DNA of 64,000 bases from Trichomonas vaginalis G3. Taxonomy: Eukaryota; Parabasalia; Trichomonadida; Trichomonadidae. This document shows positions 49,362-59,186 of the stretch, piece by piece (positions within the stretch are counted from its first letter, which is position 1; the number at the start of each line of letters is the position of its first letter). The stretch spans positions 50,972-114,971 of the forward strand of contig NW_026529175.1 of the NCBI RefSeq assembly GCF_026262505.1, given 5' to 3'. The notes under the pieces were generated by a model that worked only from the letters and a program-made list of their open reading frames with translations, was not told the DNA's origin and ran no database searches. The translations under genes were made by a program, and so were the position numbers.

Positions 49362-50474
49362 ATGAAAATGAGTGTCAAGACTAACGACGTTAAAAAATTG
49401 GGATTCACAAACGAGGAAATAAAGGATATATTAGAGGAGGCGAGTTATGAAGTTAATAAATATTATTTAAGAAATTGTCAAAAATTCGCGGAGTTATTAA
49501 ATGATTTAGATTATGATGGAAAAATGAATAAAGATGATGTTATAAATTTCTTATATCCCACATCTGAAGAAGAAAAACCTAAAGAACCTGATGTTTTCCC
49601 TGAATATTATGAAGAACGGATTAAAGATGATGAATATGATGAAATTGAAAGACTGGAAAAAATAAGAGATGAAATAGATGAAAAAATTAAGGAATTAAGA
49701 GAAGTTGAAAAATATAATGAGAATGAAGTAGAGGGTTTAATGAATATCCCAGCTTCAGAATCAGAAGTTCAAAAATCTCATGAAGAAAGATATAAAAATT
49801 ACTTTTTGGAATCTACTAAAAATTTATTAGATGGTGAAATAGATGAAACACTTTCAGAAGAAGGCACAAAATTTATTCATAAACATAAGTTACAATTTAT
49901 TGACGATGGAGATTATCCATGTATATTACTTTCACCTCCTCTTGATTCTGAAAAATTCAAAAAAGCACTGAAAAATGTAACATATGCAACAAATACGATT
50001 AAGAAAGAAGACCATGATATTTACACAAATTATTATTTAAATAAATGTGCAGGTGTTGATAAAGTTTTTGATTTGTTAGATAAAATATCAAAAGAAACAA
50101 TTGGTACATATAAAATTTTATGCGATTGTGGTTTCATTATTGAAGATACTAATAATGTTTCATATGAAAGAACAGCACCGAAGGAAGACGAAGTTGAAAG
50201 GTCTATACCATTCGTTATTAAGAATATAAAAGATATGAAAACTTATAAACATTATATTTATTCATTTATTTCAGAAAAAATGGAAGCAACCCATAAAACA
50301 TCATCTCATCATTTTATAGCTATTCATACATTCCTTTTCAAAGTTGTGAAATTAAATAAGACAGGAATTAGATTTAATGTATCAGGGTACGCATTCTTGA
50401 GTAAATTAAAATGTATTCGTCACGTCGCAGATGATAAAAATTTATGTGTTCTTAATTCATTTTATGGACTTTAG
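49362..50474 (+). CDS. Acidic protein of unknown function, upstream of the polymerase (Polinton part)
   Basis: 370 residues, rich in Glu and Lys, with a probable coiled-coil near residues 85-125 (DEIERLEKIRDEIDEKIKEL). The start could be Met1 or Met3; the promoter-like motif favours Met3. The C-terminal ~120 residues are less charged and end DDKNLCVLNSFYGL. That kind of motif is found in the N-terminal module preceding the exonuclease in several Polinton-type polymerases, and the polymerase gene follows 64 bp later on the same strand. The rest has no recognisable domain. I would not assign a function. Confidence 0.6.
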   Translation: MKMSVKTNDVKKLGFTNEEIKDILEEASYEVNKYYLRNCQKFAELLNDLDYDGKMNKDDVINFLYPTSEEEKPKEPDVFPEYYEERIKDDEYDEIERLEKIRDEIDEKIKELREVEKYNENEVEGLMNIPASESEVQKSHEERYKNYFLESTKNLLDGEIDETLSEEGTKFIHKHKLQFIDDGDYPCILLSPPLDSEKFKKALKNVTYATNTIKKEDHDIYTNYYLNKCAGVDKVFDLLDKISKETIGTYKILCDCGFIIEDTNNVSYERTAPKEDEVERSIPFVIKNIKDMKTYKHYIYSFISEKMEATHKTSSHHFIAIHTFLFKVVKLNKTGIRFNVSGYAFLSKLKCIRHVADDKNLCVLNSFYGL

Positions 50475-50505
50475 CCCTGGACTTTAAAAAAAATAAACTT
50501 TATTT

Positions 50506-50538
50506 TTATTTATTTTTTAATTTTTTATTCTTACATAA
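50506..50538 (+). promoter_or_regulatory. Promoter-like motif before the polymerase gene
   Basis: Long T-rich tract then TTTTTTATTCTTACATAAATG. The leader would be only a few bases. Confidence 0.5.
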
Positions 50539-53500
50539 ATGAACAAAAACGGAACAGCTAAAATGAATGATAATCAAATAAGAGCCGAAGGTAGAAGGTT
50601 ATTTAAACGCTTCTATAACATTCCTGATGGTGTTAATCCTAAAACTCGTAGAAGTTATTTAAATGAAGCCATAGATGCATATGAAGGATTTGACATTTCA
50701 TCAGAAAGTGAGAGGTTAGCAAGAATGTTAAACGTTAATATTGATTTTTATTATTGTGACCCTCAACCAGAAGACGTAGACATAAATAAGGTAGACTTTC
50801 CATTAGTGGAATCAATAATGATAGATCCAGAATTTGAAACAGTAAATATTTTATTAACACAGAGTCCATGTGGAAAACTTCACGCTGACAGAATTACAGA
50901 CGTTGAAGCACTCACAGGATATAAAGTTTGCCCCTTTTGCAAAGAAGAAGTATATTCTATCCGTGATGACCCAGAAAGGAAAAACCAAAGAAGATTTTTA
51001 AAGCATTGTGAGAAATGTAAAGAAAATAATGGAAGATTAATTCAAGACGTTCAATTGCAAAACACACAACAACCATATGCACCACATATCACGAAACAGA
51101 AGATATATCAATGGCTATTAGCACATAATTTGCAGGAATATTATAAACCAACAAGATATTATATTACTTTTGACTTCGAAACATTAGAGACTAAAGAAGA
51201 ACTTCAACTTTCTGAATGTGCAACTTTGAACGCTTACTTAAAACCATTTATGGTATCATCAACTGTCAAAATAAAGCCGCAAACGGACTCTTTGAGTCCT
51301 GAAGGTCTTTCAGACCGAAGCGGCGAGGTCGTAGACCGTGATAAAACATTTACGAGGAATTTTTGCTTAACATCAAGTGATTCGTTCATCTCTGATTGGA
51401 TTGAATTTTTATTTTCAACCTGTTCATTAGTTGCTAAATCAAATATTGAACAATATGAAGAATTAATGAAGCCGCAAACGGACCAAACGGCGGGGACTTT
51501 GTCCCATACATTAAATGAAAAACAGAAGGAAGCATTTAAAGAACTTCTAGATGAGGAATTCAATAAAGTGAATATCATAGGTTTTAATTCGGGAAAGTTT
51601 GATTTAAATTTAATTCTTCGTGATTTAAACACTGCAAAATGGAAAATAAAATCAATGCTGGGTTCTTCTTCTCAATTTAAGCAAATCATTGTAAAGAAAA
51701 CAAACTGTCCATATGAATTAAGATTTATTGACATCAGAAATTATATAGCGGGTGGAACATTAGACCAATTCACTCAAGATTTCGGAAACAATAAATCACG
51801 TGTTAAATCCTTTTTCCCTTATCAATTCATCACATGGGAGAATTACGAAGATGAATTATATAAAGTGGAACCATTCACTCAAGATTCATTTTATTCAGCA
51901 TTAACTCAAGAAACAATATCCGATTCAGATTATCAAATATATCTCAATGATGCTAAAAATTTTGAGAATAGATTAGAATATTTTATTCATTATTGCAATA
52001 AAGACGTTGAAATTATGATTGACCCAATTGATAAAATTATTGAAGAAACATTTGTTTATAAAATTGACATGCTTCATAATCTTTCTTTATCATCGAATGC
52101 ATCAATGATTCGTTACGCGTTAGCATATAAGAACTTCAATCCTAACGAAACATATCCAGAAGAAGAAAATGTGGAATCAAGTTTTGAATTAACAAAAAAG
52201 TATTGGAAATATAAAATTGATTCATATAAGAAACAAGATGAAAAAGCAGAAAGGGATACTAAAAACAATGTTTCAATGGATGACTATCAATACTATCACG
52301 ATTTAATCCTTTCATCTAAATGCAAAATGTGTGGTAAAGCGTTTACATATGCTAATAAACCAACATTAGATAGAATCGATAATGAAAAACCACATACCAA
52401 AGAAAATTGTCAGTTAATGTGTTGTTATTGCAATGTCGTAAAATCAAATAAAGATGAAGATGTTCAACGTTTAAGAATCAATTTAAGAAATTATACATTA
52501 AAAAATAATTTACCAATGACTCTAGATTCAGTTGAAGCTTATCACATCCTCCGTAATGGAATTACTGGTGGTTTATCAAATGTTCAACATAGAGTAAATC
52601 TTAAAGGAATCACGCACATTAATAAACTTTCATATAATCCAGAAACTAAAACTGTATCAAATGAGGACACTTCCAACATTATGACTCATTTCGTTGGTGT
52701 TGACTTTAATTCATTATATCCTTCATCATTTTCATCTAATCCTCATGATTTCATTCAATATACTGACCATAAAATGTATATGCCGGGAAGATTGAATGGT
52801 GTTATCATTTGTGATACAGCAACAAAGAAAGCAAAAGCACTGGGAATAATTAAGAAGAAAAATACTTTATTCGTGGCTGAAGTAAAGGGTCACATTGATG
52901 AAAAATACATTAATGATTACATAAACTTTTTACCAATAATAAGAAACTTTGATATTATCACAGATGAAAAAACAATTGGTGGTTTTATGTATAATTACAT
53001 GAAATCAAACAATCTACCAGTTGACCAGAAACAGAGGAAATTAACTCAGTTAGCATCAACACACAACCAATATCAACCATTTTCTTCTTATTATCTTTGG
53101 TATCTAATAGACAGATTTCATTTTATCATTGATGACATTCAATCAATTTTAACATTTACGAAAAATACTTGTTTTAATGAATTTGCGAATGAATTTATGA
53201 ACGAAAGACAAAAGGCTGAATTAGAAGGAAATAAAGGAAAAAGTTTATTTTGCAAGATTTCACTTAATGGATCATATGGTTACGATGCAATGAATACACA
53301 AAATTACGCAAAGACTAAAATAATGAATGCACAGAAGGCACGCGTTGCATGTATGTCAAATAAGTTTAAAAACATAAGAGAAATAGGAGAGGATACGTAT
53401 CAAGTGATGCTTAAAGATAGATTTTATAGATGTGATACATGTTTACAAGAGGCATTCTTCACTTTAGATAACGCAAAATACTGGTATTTGGTTTTCATTT

Positions 53501-54081
53501 ATGATTTTATGTATAAATGCATGGATGTTAATCGTTTTCATTTCATTGAAGGTGATACTGATTCATCTTATTGGGCAATCGCTGGCGACCCAAATCTTCC
53601 TAACACTCAAGCATTTCAAGCAATTGTAACCGATAAAAAATTTTATGATAAAAACATTTACAAATTCGCACCTTTTGATTTCTTCTGTTTTAATGAGAAA
53701 TTTAAACCTAAATTAAAGAATAAAGCTGAAGAAAAAGCACATGAGAAGAAGTTATTGGGTTTAGCAATTGAGAAACAAGGTGATAACATGGTTGCTTTAT
53801 GTCCTAAGTGTTATACTTCATTCAACGGTTCAATTGATGGAAGTGATTTTAAAAAGATTGCACAAAAAATGAAAGGAGTTAGTTTACGACAAAATAAACA
53901 ATTAACACCTAAAAATTATTTGGATATAATAAATGATAAAGTGATATTTGATGGTCAGAATATTAATTTACAACTTAAAAACGGGTCAATGACTCGCTTA
54001 ACAATCGGTAAGACTGCATTAACAGGAGCACACACTAAGGCTGTATGTTGTGAAAATGGATGTTGTATGCCATTTATTTAA
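50539..54081 (+). CDS. polB: Protein-primed family B DNA polymerase (Polinton part)
   Basis: 1180 residues, the length expected of Polinton polymerases, and it looks whole. The 3'-5' exonuclease has FDFET (Asp212, Glu214), IGFNSGKFD (Asp355) and YCNKDVEIM (about 487). The polymerase domain has motif A VGVDFNSLYPS (Asp722), motif B KISLNGSYGY (from Lys906) and motif C GDTDSSYW (Asp1006, Asp1008). Long insertions between motifs match the PF03175 (organellar and viral) group that primes on a protein. A zinc-binding HNH-like segment lies at about residues 595-650 (CKMCGK, TLDRIDN, CQLMCCYCN). Another CPKC motif is near residue 1090. Residues 20-75 (YEGFDISSESERLARMLNVNI) resemble the leading module of Polinton polymerases. 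GC-rich palindromic inserts are carried in frame near residues 246-267 and 312-322. It would copy the element, probably in the nucleus. Confidence 0.93.
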   Translation: MNKNGTAKMNDNQIRAEGRRLFKRFYNIPDGVNPKTRRSYLNEAIDAYEGFDISSESERLARMLNVNIDFYYCDPQPEDVDINKVDFPLVESIMIDPEFETVNILLTQSPCGKLHADRITDVEALTGYKVCPFCKEEVYSIRDDPERKNQRRFLKHCEKCKENNGRLIQDVQLQNTQQPYAPHITKQKIYQWLLAHNLQEYYKPTRYYITFDFETLETKEELQLSECATLNAYLKPFMVSSTVKIKPQTDSLSPEGLSDRSGEVVDRDKTFTRNFCLTSSDSFISDWIEFLFSTCSLVAKSNIEQYEELMKPQTDQTAGTLSHTLNEKQKEAFKELLDEEFNKVNIIGFNSGKFDLNLILRDLNTAKWKIKSMLGSSSQFKQIIVKKTNCPYELRFIDIRNYIAGGTLDQFTQDFGNNKSRVKSFFPYQFITWENYEDELYKVEPFTQDSFYSALTQETISDSDYQIYLNDAKNFENRLEYFIHYCNKDVEIMIDPIDKIIEETFVYKIDMLHNLSLSSNASMIRYALAYKNFNPNETYPEEENVESSFELTKKYWKYKIDSYKKQDEKAERDTKNNVSMDDYQYYHDLILSSKCKMCGKAFTYANKPTLDRIDNEKPHTKENCQLMCCYCNVVKSNKDEDVQRLRINLRNYTLKNNLPMTLDSVEAYHILRNGITGGLSNVQHRVNLKGITHINKLSYNPETKTVSNEDTSNIMTHFVGVDFNSLYPSSFSSNPHDFIQYTDHKMYMPGRLNGVIICDTATKKAKALGIIKKKNTLFVAEVKGHIDEKYINDYINFLPIIRNFDIITDEKTIGGFMYNYMKSNNLPVDQKQRKLTQLASTHNQYQPFSSYYLWYLIDRFHFIIDDIQSILTFTKNTCFNEFANEFMNERQKAELEGNKGKSLFCKISLNGSYGYDAMNTQNYAKTKIMNAQKARVACMSNKFKNIREIGEDTYQVMLKDRFYRCDTCLQEAFFTLDNAKYWYLVFIYDFMYKCMDVNRFHFIEGDTDSSYWAIAGDPNLPNTQAFQAIVTDKKFYDKNIYKFAPFDFFCFNEKFKPKLKNKAEEKAHEKKLLGLAIEKQGDNMVALCPKCYTSFNGSIDGSDFKKIAQKMKGVSLRQNKQLTPKNYLDIINDKVIFDGQNINLQLKNGSMTRLTIGKTALTGAHTKAVCCENGCCMPFI
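51275..51339 (+). repeat. GC-rich palindromic insert inside the polymerase gene
   Basis: GACTCTTTGAGTC and GGTCTTTCAGACC are successive short hairpins, followed by GCGGCGAGGTCGTAGACC. It is GC-rich against AT-rich surroundings and encodes a low-complexity stretch without breaking the frame. Related pieces occur at 51471, 56211, 59118 and 62003. Confidence 0.7.
51471..51505 (+). repeat. GC-rich palindromic insert inside the polymerase gene (second)
   Basis: Starts GCCGCAAACGGAC, as does the insert at 51275, then ends with the hairpin GGGACTTTGTCCC. In frame. Confidence 0.65.
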
Positions 54082-54162
54082 TAAAATGCCACAGAAGAGA
54101 CAAAAGGAACCGTAAATAATGGTTTTGATACTATGATTCAAAGAGGCGGGCACCCTTAAAAC

Positions 54163-54183
54163 ACTTATTTTATTTTTATATAA
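54163..54183 (+). promoter_or_regulatory. Promoter-like motif before the integrase gene
   Basis: TTTTATTTTTATATAAATG, a variant of the element-wide motif. Confidence 0.45.
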
Positions 54184-55713
54184 ATGAATAGCGTAGATTT
54201 AAAAAATTTAATTGATGATTTAGTACTTAATCAAAATTTTCTTAATTATTATGAATTAAAATCATATCTCCAAAAACATGATAACAATATAACGGGTGAT
54301 GATATGGATTATTATTATTCGTATTATAAAAATGAAGTTTTGAAATATCATGATAAAATAATTTCTAAAATTAAAGACAAAATTAAAAATAATGAATATT
54401 CAAAGGGAAAAAGTAAATCACAACTTAAACAATTGAAAGATTTCAAAAATAAAGTATTAACAGAAGAAGATATTGATGAATTATATAAATTATATAAATT
54501 ATATAATCCTGAGCCGCAAAAACCAAAGGAACAAAAACAAAAGGTGCAAAACGCCCAGGTCCTTCAGACCATAAATGAAGCACAAGCTTTAATTTATGAT
54601 TCATTAGTTAAACCATATTCAGCCCGACTTTTAAATGAAGATCAACTTTTGGAATTCATCCTTCAACATAAACTCGAAGCGGGAAAGTATATCAAACCTT
54701 TATATACAGCATATTTAAAACAAATGAATAGAATACATCCAGAATTAATGAAGGGGGGAATGAAATCCAAAATCAAAGCAGATAAAATTAAACCACCTGC
54801 AACACCAAACCCTCCAACGACAGTACCTCCTCCTCCTTCAGTTAATCCTTCATCATTCACTTTATTATATCCATTTCAAACATTAAAGAAGCAAAAAGAT
54901 TTTAAAAAGGATTTCAAAATATTAAATAAACCAACTGACCCAAAAATTCAACCGTTAAAGGAAAAATTTAGTCGCCCTTCATTTGCACCATATCCATATT
55001 CATACGAAATCGATCATTTAGAATATTCAAGAGGAAACGTTACTTATTTATTTGCCATTAACATTAACACCAGATATTTATATTGCATTCCGGTGAAAGG
55101 GAAAACAGAACAGGAAACAAGAAGAGCTATTCAATACTTACTAGATCATGAAAGAGTAGATAATATAAGGGGTGATGGTGATAAAGGATTTCAGGCAGCT
55201 ATGGCTCATTATTTCCCACAAATTAATTTTTACTTTTCATCCTCTCCATATACGTTTCATAATAAAATAGTTGATGCGGTAATGAGAACTCTTAGAGATG
55301 CGTTAGGGGTTAATGGTCAGATATACTGGGATGGAAATCATGACTCCATCATACAGCAGTTAGTATATTATTACAATAATACATGGCATAGAACAATAAA
55401 CATGAAACCGGTGGAAATGAAAAATGATATTTCAAAAGAATGGGAATATATTAGAAAGCAAATGGAAAGGTTGAATGATGTTAAACGTGAACAAATTAAT
55501 TCGGGGCTCATGAATTTTAAACAAGGGGATAAAGTTTTGATTCATCTCGATTATGGAAAAACTGATAAATCAATGACAAAAAGAAGACGAAGATTTGACA
55601 CAATAGCTGAATTTGTTAGATATATTAACGGCAATGCATTAGTTGAAGTTGACAATAAATTAATAGAAATTCCGATTTATTTTATTACTCCATTATATTT
55701 AAATAACATTTAA
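54184..55713 (+). CDS. int: rve-family integrase (Polinton part)
   Basis: 509 residues in one frame. Residues 1-200 are charged and helical with no named domain. A Pro/Thr-rich linker (203-222) leads to the catalytic core at about 265-410: YEIDHLEYSRGNVTYLFAIN (Asp277), the second strand with GDGDKGF (331-336), then the helix region YTFHNKIVDAVMRTLRDALG and YYYNNTWHRT. A C-terminal SH3-like segment (about 443-505, KQGDKVLIHLDYG) resembles the DNA-binding end of retroviral-type and Polinton integrases. It would insert the element's DNA ends into host DNA. It lies 102 bp after the polymerase gene on the same strand, the usual close pairing of Polinton genes. It is not closely similar to the DD35E protein of the foldback units. 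Confidence 0.88.
   Translation: MNSVDLKNLIDDLVLNQNFLNYYELKSYLQKHDNNITGDDMDYYYSYYKNEVLKYHDKIISKIKDKIKNNEYSKGKSKSQLKQLKDFKNKVLTEEDIDELYKLYKLYNPEPQKPKEQKQKVQNAQVLQTINEAQALIYDSLVKPYSARLLNEDQLLEFILQHKLEAGKYIKPLYTAYLKQMNRIHPELMKGGMKSKIKADKIKPPATPNPPTTVPPPPSVNPSSFTLLYPFQTLKKQKDFKKDFKILNKPTDPKIQPLKEKFSRPSFAPYPYSYEIDHLEYSRGNVTYLFAININTRYLYCIPVKGKTEQETRRAIQYLLDHERVDNIRGDGDKGFQAAMAHYFPQINFYFSSSPYTFHNKIVDAVMRTLRDALGVNGQIYWDGNHDSIIQQLVYYYNNTWHRTINMKPVEMKNDISKEWEYIRKQMERLNDVKREQINSGLMNFKQGDKVLIHLDYGKTDKSMTKRRRRFDTIAEFVRYINGNALVEVDNKLIEIPIYFITPLYLNNI
54512..54570 (+). repeat. Possible GC-rich insert inside the integrase gene
   Basis: GAGCCGCAAA and GCCCAGGTCCTTCAGACC recall pieces of the inserts at 51275 and 59118, separated by an A-rich stretch. 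The match is weaker than in the others. Confidence 0.4.
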
Positions 55714-55732
55714 TTTTTTTATTTCGTAAGAA
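55712..55732 (+). promoter_or_regulatory. Promoter-like motif before the 90-residue gene
   Basis: TTTTTTTATTTCGTAAGAAATG, directly after the integrase stop. Confidence 0.5.
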
Positions 55733-56005
55733 ATGAGTAACAACGAAGCAGTCAAGAGTCCAGACGATGAATATAAAAAGAAACTAAACAGAATTAAATC
55801 AAAAATATGTTATTACAAAAAGAAGCCACAATGTGGTGGGGTTGAAAACGATAAAGAGAGGAAAGAAATAATCGAAAAATTAGAAACTTATCGTTCAATC
55901 CTTAAACTGAGTGAAGCAAAAATAAAAGAATTTAATAGAATAAATAAATTGATTGGAAGAGATGAATTTAATAAAGATGAATTTTTAAACTCTATCCAAA
56001 TTTAA
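55733..56005 (+). CDS. Small charged protein, unknown function (Polinton part)
   Basis: 90 residues, very rich in Lys and Glu, predicted mostly helical (KEIIEKLETYRSILKLSEAK) with a KKKPQCGG turn near residue 31. It starts 19 bp after the integrase stop and has the promoter-like motif at its ATG, which supports it as a real gene. No family is recognised. A basic, helical small protein could bind DNA or pack it, but nothing shows this. Confidence 0.65.
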   Translation: MSNNEAVKSPDDEYKKKLNRIKSKICYYKKKPQCGGVENDKERKEIIEKLETYRSILKLSEAKIKEFNRINKLIGRDEFNKDEFLNSIQI

Positions 56006-56042
56006 TTTTTATTCCTCTTCGACAACATCTCTCTTTCCATCA

Positions 56043-56165
56043 TTACGCATAACCACATTTTCTCAATTTTAGTGGTTTGTTATTTTTAACATGTTCTTGC
56101 ATCATTTTTATCATTTCCTCCCTTGTTATGATTCGTGGTAAATTTTGAGCTTGTGGGGTATTCAT
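56043..56165 (-). CDS. Possible 40-residue protein (Polinton part)
   Basis: A minus-strand frame of 40 codons (MNTPQAQNLPRIITREEMIK...). Upstream on its strand is TTTTTATTTTTATCATAAATG, the element's promoter-like motif, which is the main support. It is convergent with the 90-residue gene. No domain is recognised; it may be a remnant. Confidence 0.4.
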   Translation of the reverse strand: MNTPQAQNLPRIITREEMIKMMQEHVKNNKPLKLRKCGYA

Positions 56166-56188
56166 TTATGATAAAAATAAAAATTTGT
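56166..56188 (-). promoter_or_regulatory. Promoter-like motif for the 40-residue ORF
   Basis: On the minus strand TTTTTATTTTTATCATAA directly precedes ATG. Confidence 0.4.
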
Positions 56189-56210
56189 TATCACTTATTT
56201 TATCGTTAAG

Positions 56211-56240
56211 TGACTCAAAGAGTCCGGAGACAAAGTCTCA
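56211..56240 (+). repeat. GC-rich palindromic insert, intergenic
   Basis: GACTCAAAGAGTC followed by GGAGACAAAGTCTC: two adjacent hairpins of the same style as at 51275. Confidence 0.6.
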
Positions 56241-56274
56241 TGGTTTTTAGGTTATTCAATAATTAATTATTTTT

Positions 56275-56757
56275 AAAGAACTGAAGGTGCTACCATGTTA
56301 CCATGTGCTACCAGGTCATTTAACTTCTCTGAAAAAATGTGACAACATGACATTTTGACAACAGTTCAGGAGGAAGGTAGTTATGAATTATTTTTAAAGA
56401 ACTGAAGGTGCTACCATGTTACCATGTGCTACCAGGTCATTTAACTTCTCTGAAAAAATGAGACAACATGACATTTTGACAACAACACTGGAAATTAAAT
56501 CGTAAATGTTTTCGTTTATGATTTCGTAAATGTTTTCAGTGCTACCATGTTACCATGTGCTACCAGGTCATTTAACTTCTCTGAAAAAATGTGACAACAT
56601 GACATTTTGACAACAACACTGGAAATTAAATCGTAAATGTTTTCGTTTATGATTTCGTAAATGTTTTCAGTGCTACCATGTTACCATGTGCTACCAGGTC
56701 ATTTAACTTCTCTGAAAAAATGTGACAACATGACATTTTGACAACAACACTGGAAAT
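56275..56757 (+). repeat. Tandem repeats left of the primase-helicase region (121 and 131 bp)
   Basis: Four copies sharing GTGCTACCATGTTACCATG, then a conserved stretch to TTTTGACAACA. The first two are 121 bp apart (56281, 56402). The next two steps are 131 bp (56408, 56539, 56670) because a different linker (AAATCGTAAATGTTTTCG) replaces the first. The same unit occurs inverted at 59187-59560. Confidence 0.9.
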
Positions 56758-56794
56758 TTGATGCAGTCCAAAAATAAAGTTAGTTTTAAAATTA

Positions 56795-56819
56795 TTTTTA
56801 TTTTTTTATTCCTATATAA
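56795..56819 (+). promoter_or_regulatory. Promoter-like motif before the primase-helicase region
   Basis: TTTTTTTATTCCTATATAAATG, close to the motif before the polymerase gene. Confidence 0.5.
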
Positions 56820-59140
56820 ATGACAGCAACAAACAACAACAGCAACTATATCGTTTCTGATGAAAAAGTTATTGATTCATTAGCTGAGGAATTAGTTGTG
56901 GCAGAAACTAAAACCCTCAACGAAAGAATTGGTGAAAACAGGATTGATTTACATAACTACCTCAAACATGATGGAGGAAGAGGAAGGAAAACTGGTATGG
57001 CTTTATTAGTAAATAAAATTTCAAATTTAACGATTATAGATGTTGATATCAATAAATCGTACAATGATGAACTTAAAGAAAACAGTTAGAAAAGATATTT
57101 TATCAAAACTTTCGGATAAAGATGTTATCGTTAAAACCGCTTCAGGAGGTCTTCACATTTATTGCAACACTAATTTCTTCTATGCAGTTTCGAACAGAAT
57201 GATTAAATGTTATTCCTGCAATGAATGATATTGATATCATGACTTCTATGGATGATTCAAAGCGTTCTTTAGTAGTTATGGCTGATTCAAGAGTTCGCAA
57301 GAATGCAACAGAACCAATCAAAACATACTCATTCATTCGTGGAAGTTATGATTCAACATTAACTAGAACAGTGAATGATATATTAAATGATTTGAATATT
57401 AAGGTAAGAGTTGAACAGAAGAATGAAGAAATAAAGACTATCATGAATGAAAACAAAGATGTAAACATTGACGATAAACTAGCTCAGAGCATAGTTGATG
57501 GCATCTGTGATTTTGAAGTACATAATGACGGTGGAAACATGAATTTAGAAAAAGAAATAACATTATTCACACTGTTTCAAGCAATTAATTCGTTACCGGA
57601 TCATTTAATTAATGAAGCATACGATAACGTTTATAACTTCTGCAATTTAACTGAAAATGCAAAAAGTAATTTTGAAAAAGCACGTAGTAGATATGCACAT
57701 TTAATGACTTCTCCATTTGTTTTAGTGAAGATTCTAAAACTATATCAAAAGGAATATTATGATGAATATGTTTTACCTTTATTACGTAAGCCAAAAATAC
57801 ATTTGATATCAAACTTGATGACTCGTTTTTGATAACAGATATTAGACGCAAGGCTGAAAATCATCAGTATAAAAACAGTTCTGAAGTAATTGAGGATTTA
57901 TCAACGTGTAATCCGTTTTGTAGATTGTGGAAATAAATATTTCATTCAAAAGGACTATAATATCCACGACAAAATGAATCAAATATCATTCGTTCTTCAA
58001 TCAAACATGAAAGAGTCACTCAAAATGATTAAATTATTTAAAGAAGAAGGTAAAACCATAACAGCATGGGATGTACTACTAAATCAATTGTCTTCATTAA
58101 CCGTTAAGGGTGTTTGCTTTAAATCTGATTCTCCAGATTTTTCTCAACGTTTCAAGGTTATAAATACAACGTTCTCGAAAAACCAGATTACTCAAAAATT
58201 GAGATGTTTATGAATTTCATTAAAGAAGCCATTTGTGATAATAACGATGAAGTGTATAAATACCTTCTCGGCTGGATTGCATCAATGATTCAACATCCTG
58301 GAATCAAGAATGAAACAGCAATTATTTTGAAAGGACTTCAGGGAACAGGTAAAAACAGATTTACAGACATTATTTCTGAACTTCTCGCCGGTTATTCATG
58401 TAAAAACATTACTGAAATAAGTGAGCTAACGGGTAATTTCAATTCAGTAGTTGAAAATAAAATGTTTCTTGTACTTAATGAACTCAAGAATGTGGGTGAA
58501 GACAGACTCGCAAACTTCAACGCTTTGAAATCAATTATAACGGATAATGAGATAAGAATTAATGAAAAGAATCAACCCAGAAGAACAGCACAGAACGTTG
58601 CAAACTTCATTTTCGTAACTAACAACGTCTACCCTGTCAAAATTGAAGTTGGAGACAGAAGATACGTAGTTTTAAGAGTTAATGGTAAATTCAAGGTCAA
58701 TTTGATTACTTCCAGAATTTAATGGATTCATGCACAAAGGAATTTTATGATAATTTACTGACGTATTTTATGCAATATGACCTTTCATCATTTAATGTAC
58801 GAATCATACCGATGACTGAAGCCAAACAAGATTTAATTGAATTATCATCAAATCCTTTAGATGTATGGATAAATACACATTATGATGAATGTGTGCAGGT
58901 ATGACGTGTGAAAATGCTCTATTCTGCAAACCATCAGACATGAAAGACAAAAACTTTCAAATGAGTATTAAGGATAAATGTGATAGGAAACATAGAAGAA
59001 TAGACGGTAAACAAACATGGTATTATGTTTTGAAAGAAGAAATGAAAGGATTATATAAACAGGTTGAACCAAACGATAATGAGGAATCATTTACTGATGA
59101 TGAAATACCTGTAAATGAGCCGCTAAGCGGCGAGACCTGA
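56820..59140 (+). pseudogene. Primase plus superfamily 3 helicase region, broken (Polinton part)
   Basis: Recognisable parts in order are an archaeo-eukaryotic primase-type segment near 57000-57180 (TIIDVDIN, TASGGLHIY) and an intermediate region with no clear motif. An SF3/D5-type helicase follows near 58250-58680, with Walker A GLQGTGKNRF, Walker B MFLVLNELKN and the sensor-like FIFVTNNVYP. Such primase-helicase proteins unwind and prime DNA in virophages and large DNA viruses. The start carries the element's promoter-like motif. The region is a fossil with about five or six breaks. Tandem repeats in opposite orientations lie on both sides. Confidence 0.8.
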
Positions 59141-59149
59141 AGGTCTAGC
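59118..59149 (+). repeat. GC-rich palindromic insert at the end of the primase-helicase region
   Basis: GAGCCGCTAAGCGGCGAGAC then CCTGAAGGTCT. It contains the hairpin GCCGCTAAGCGGC and shares AGCGGCGAG with the insert at 51275. Confidence 0.65.
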
Positions 59150-59186
59150 TTTATAAAGTATGATTGGAATTTATTTTTGCATTAAT

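Noticed and set aside
51234-51632. 132-residue minus-strand frame within the polymerase gene
   Set aside because: Antisense to the exonuclease domain; no domain of its own.
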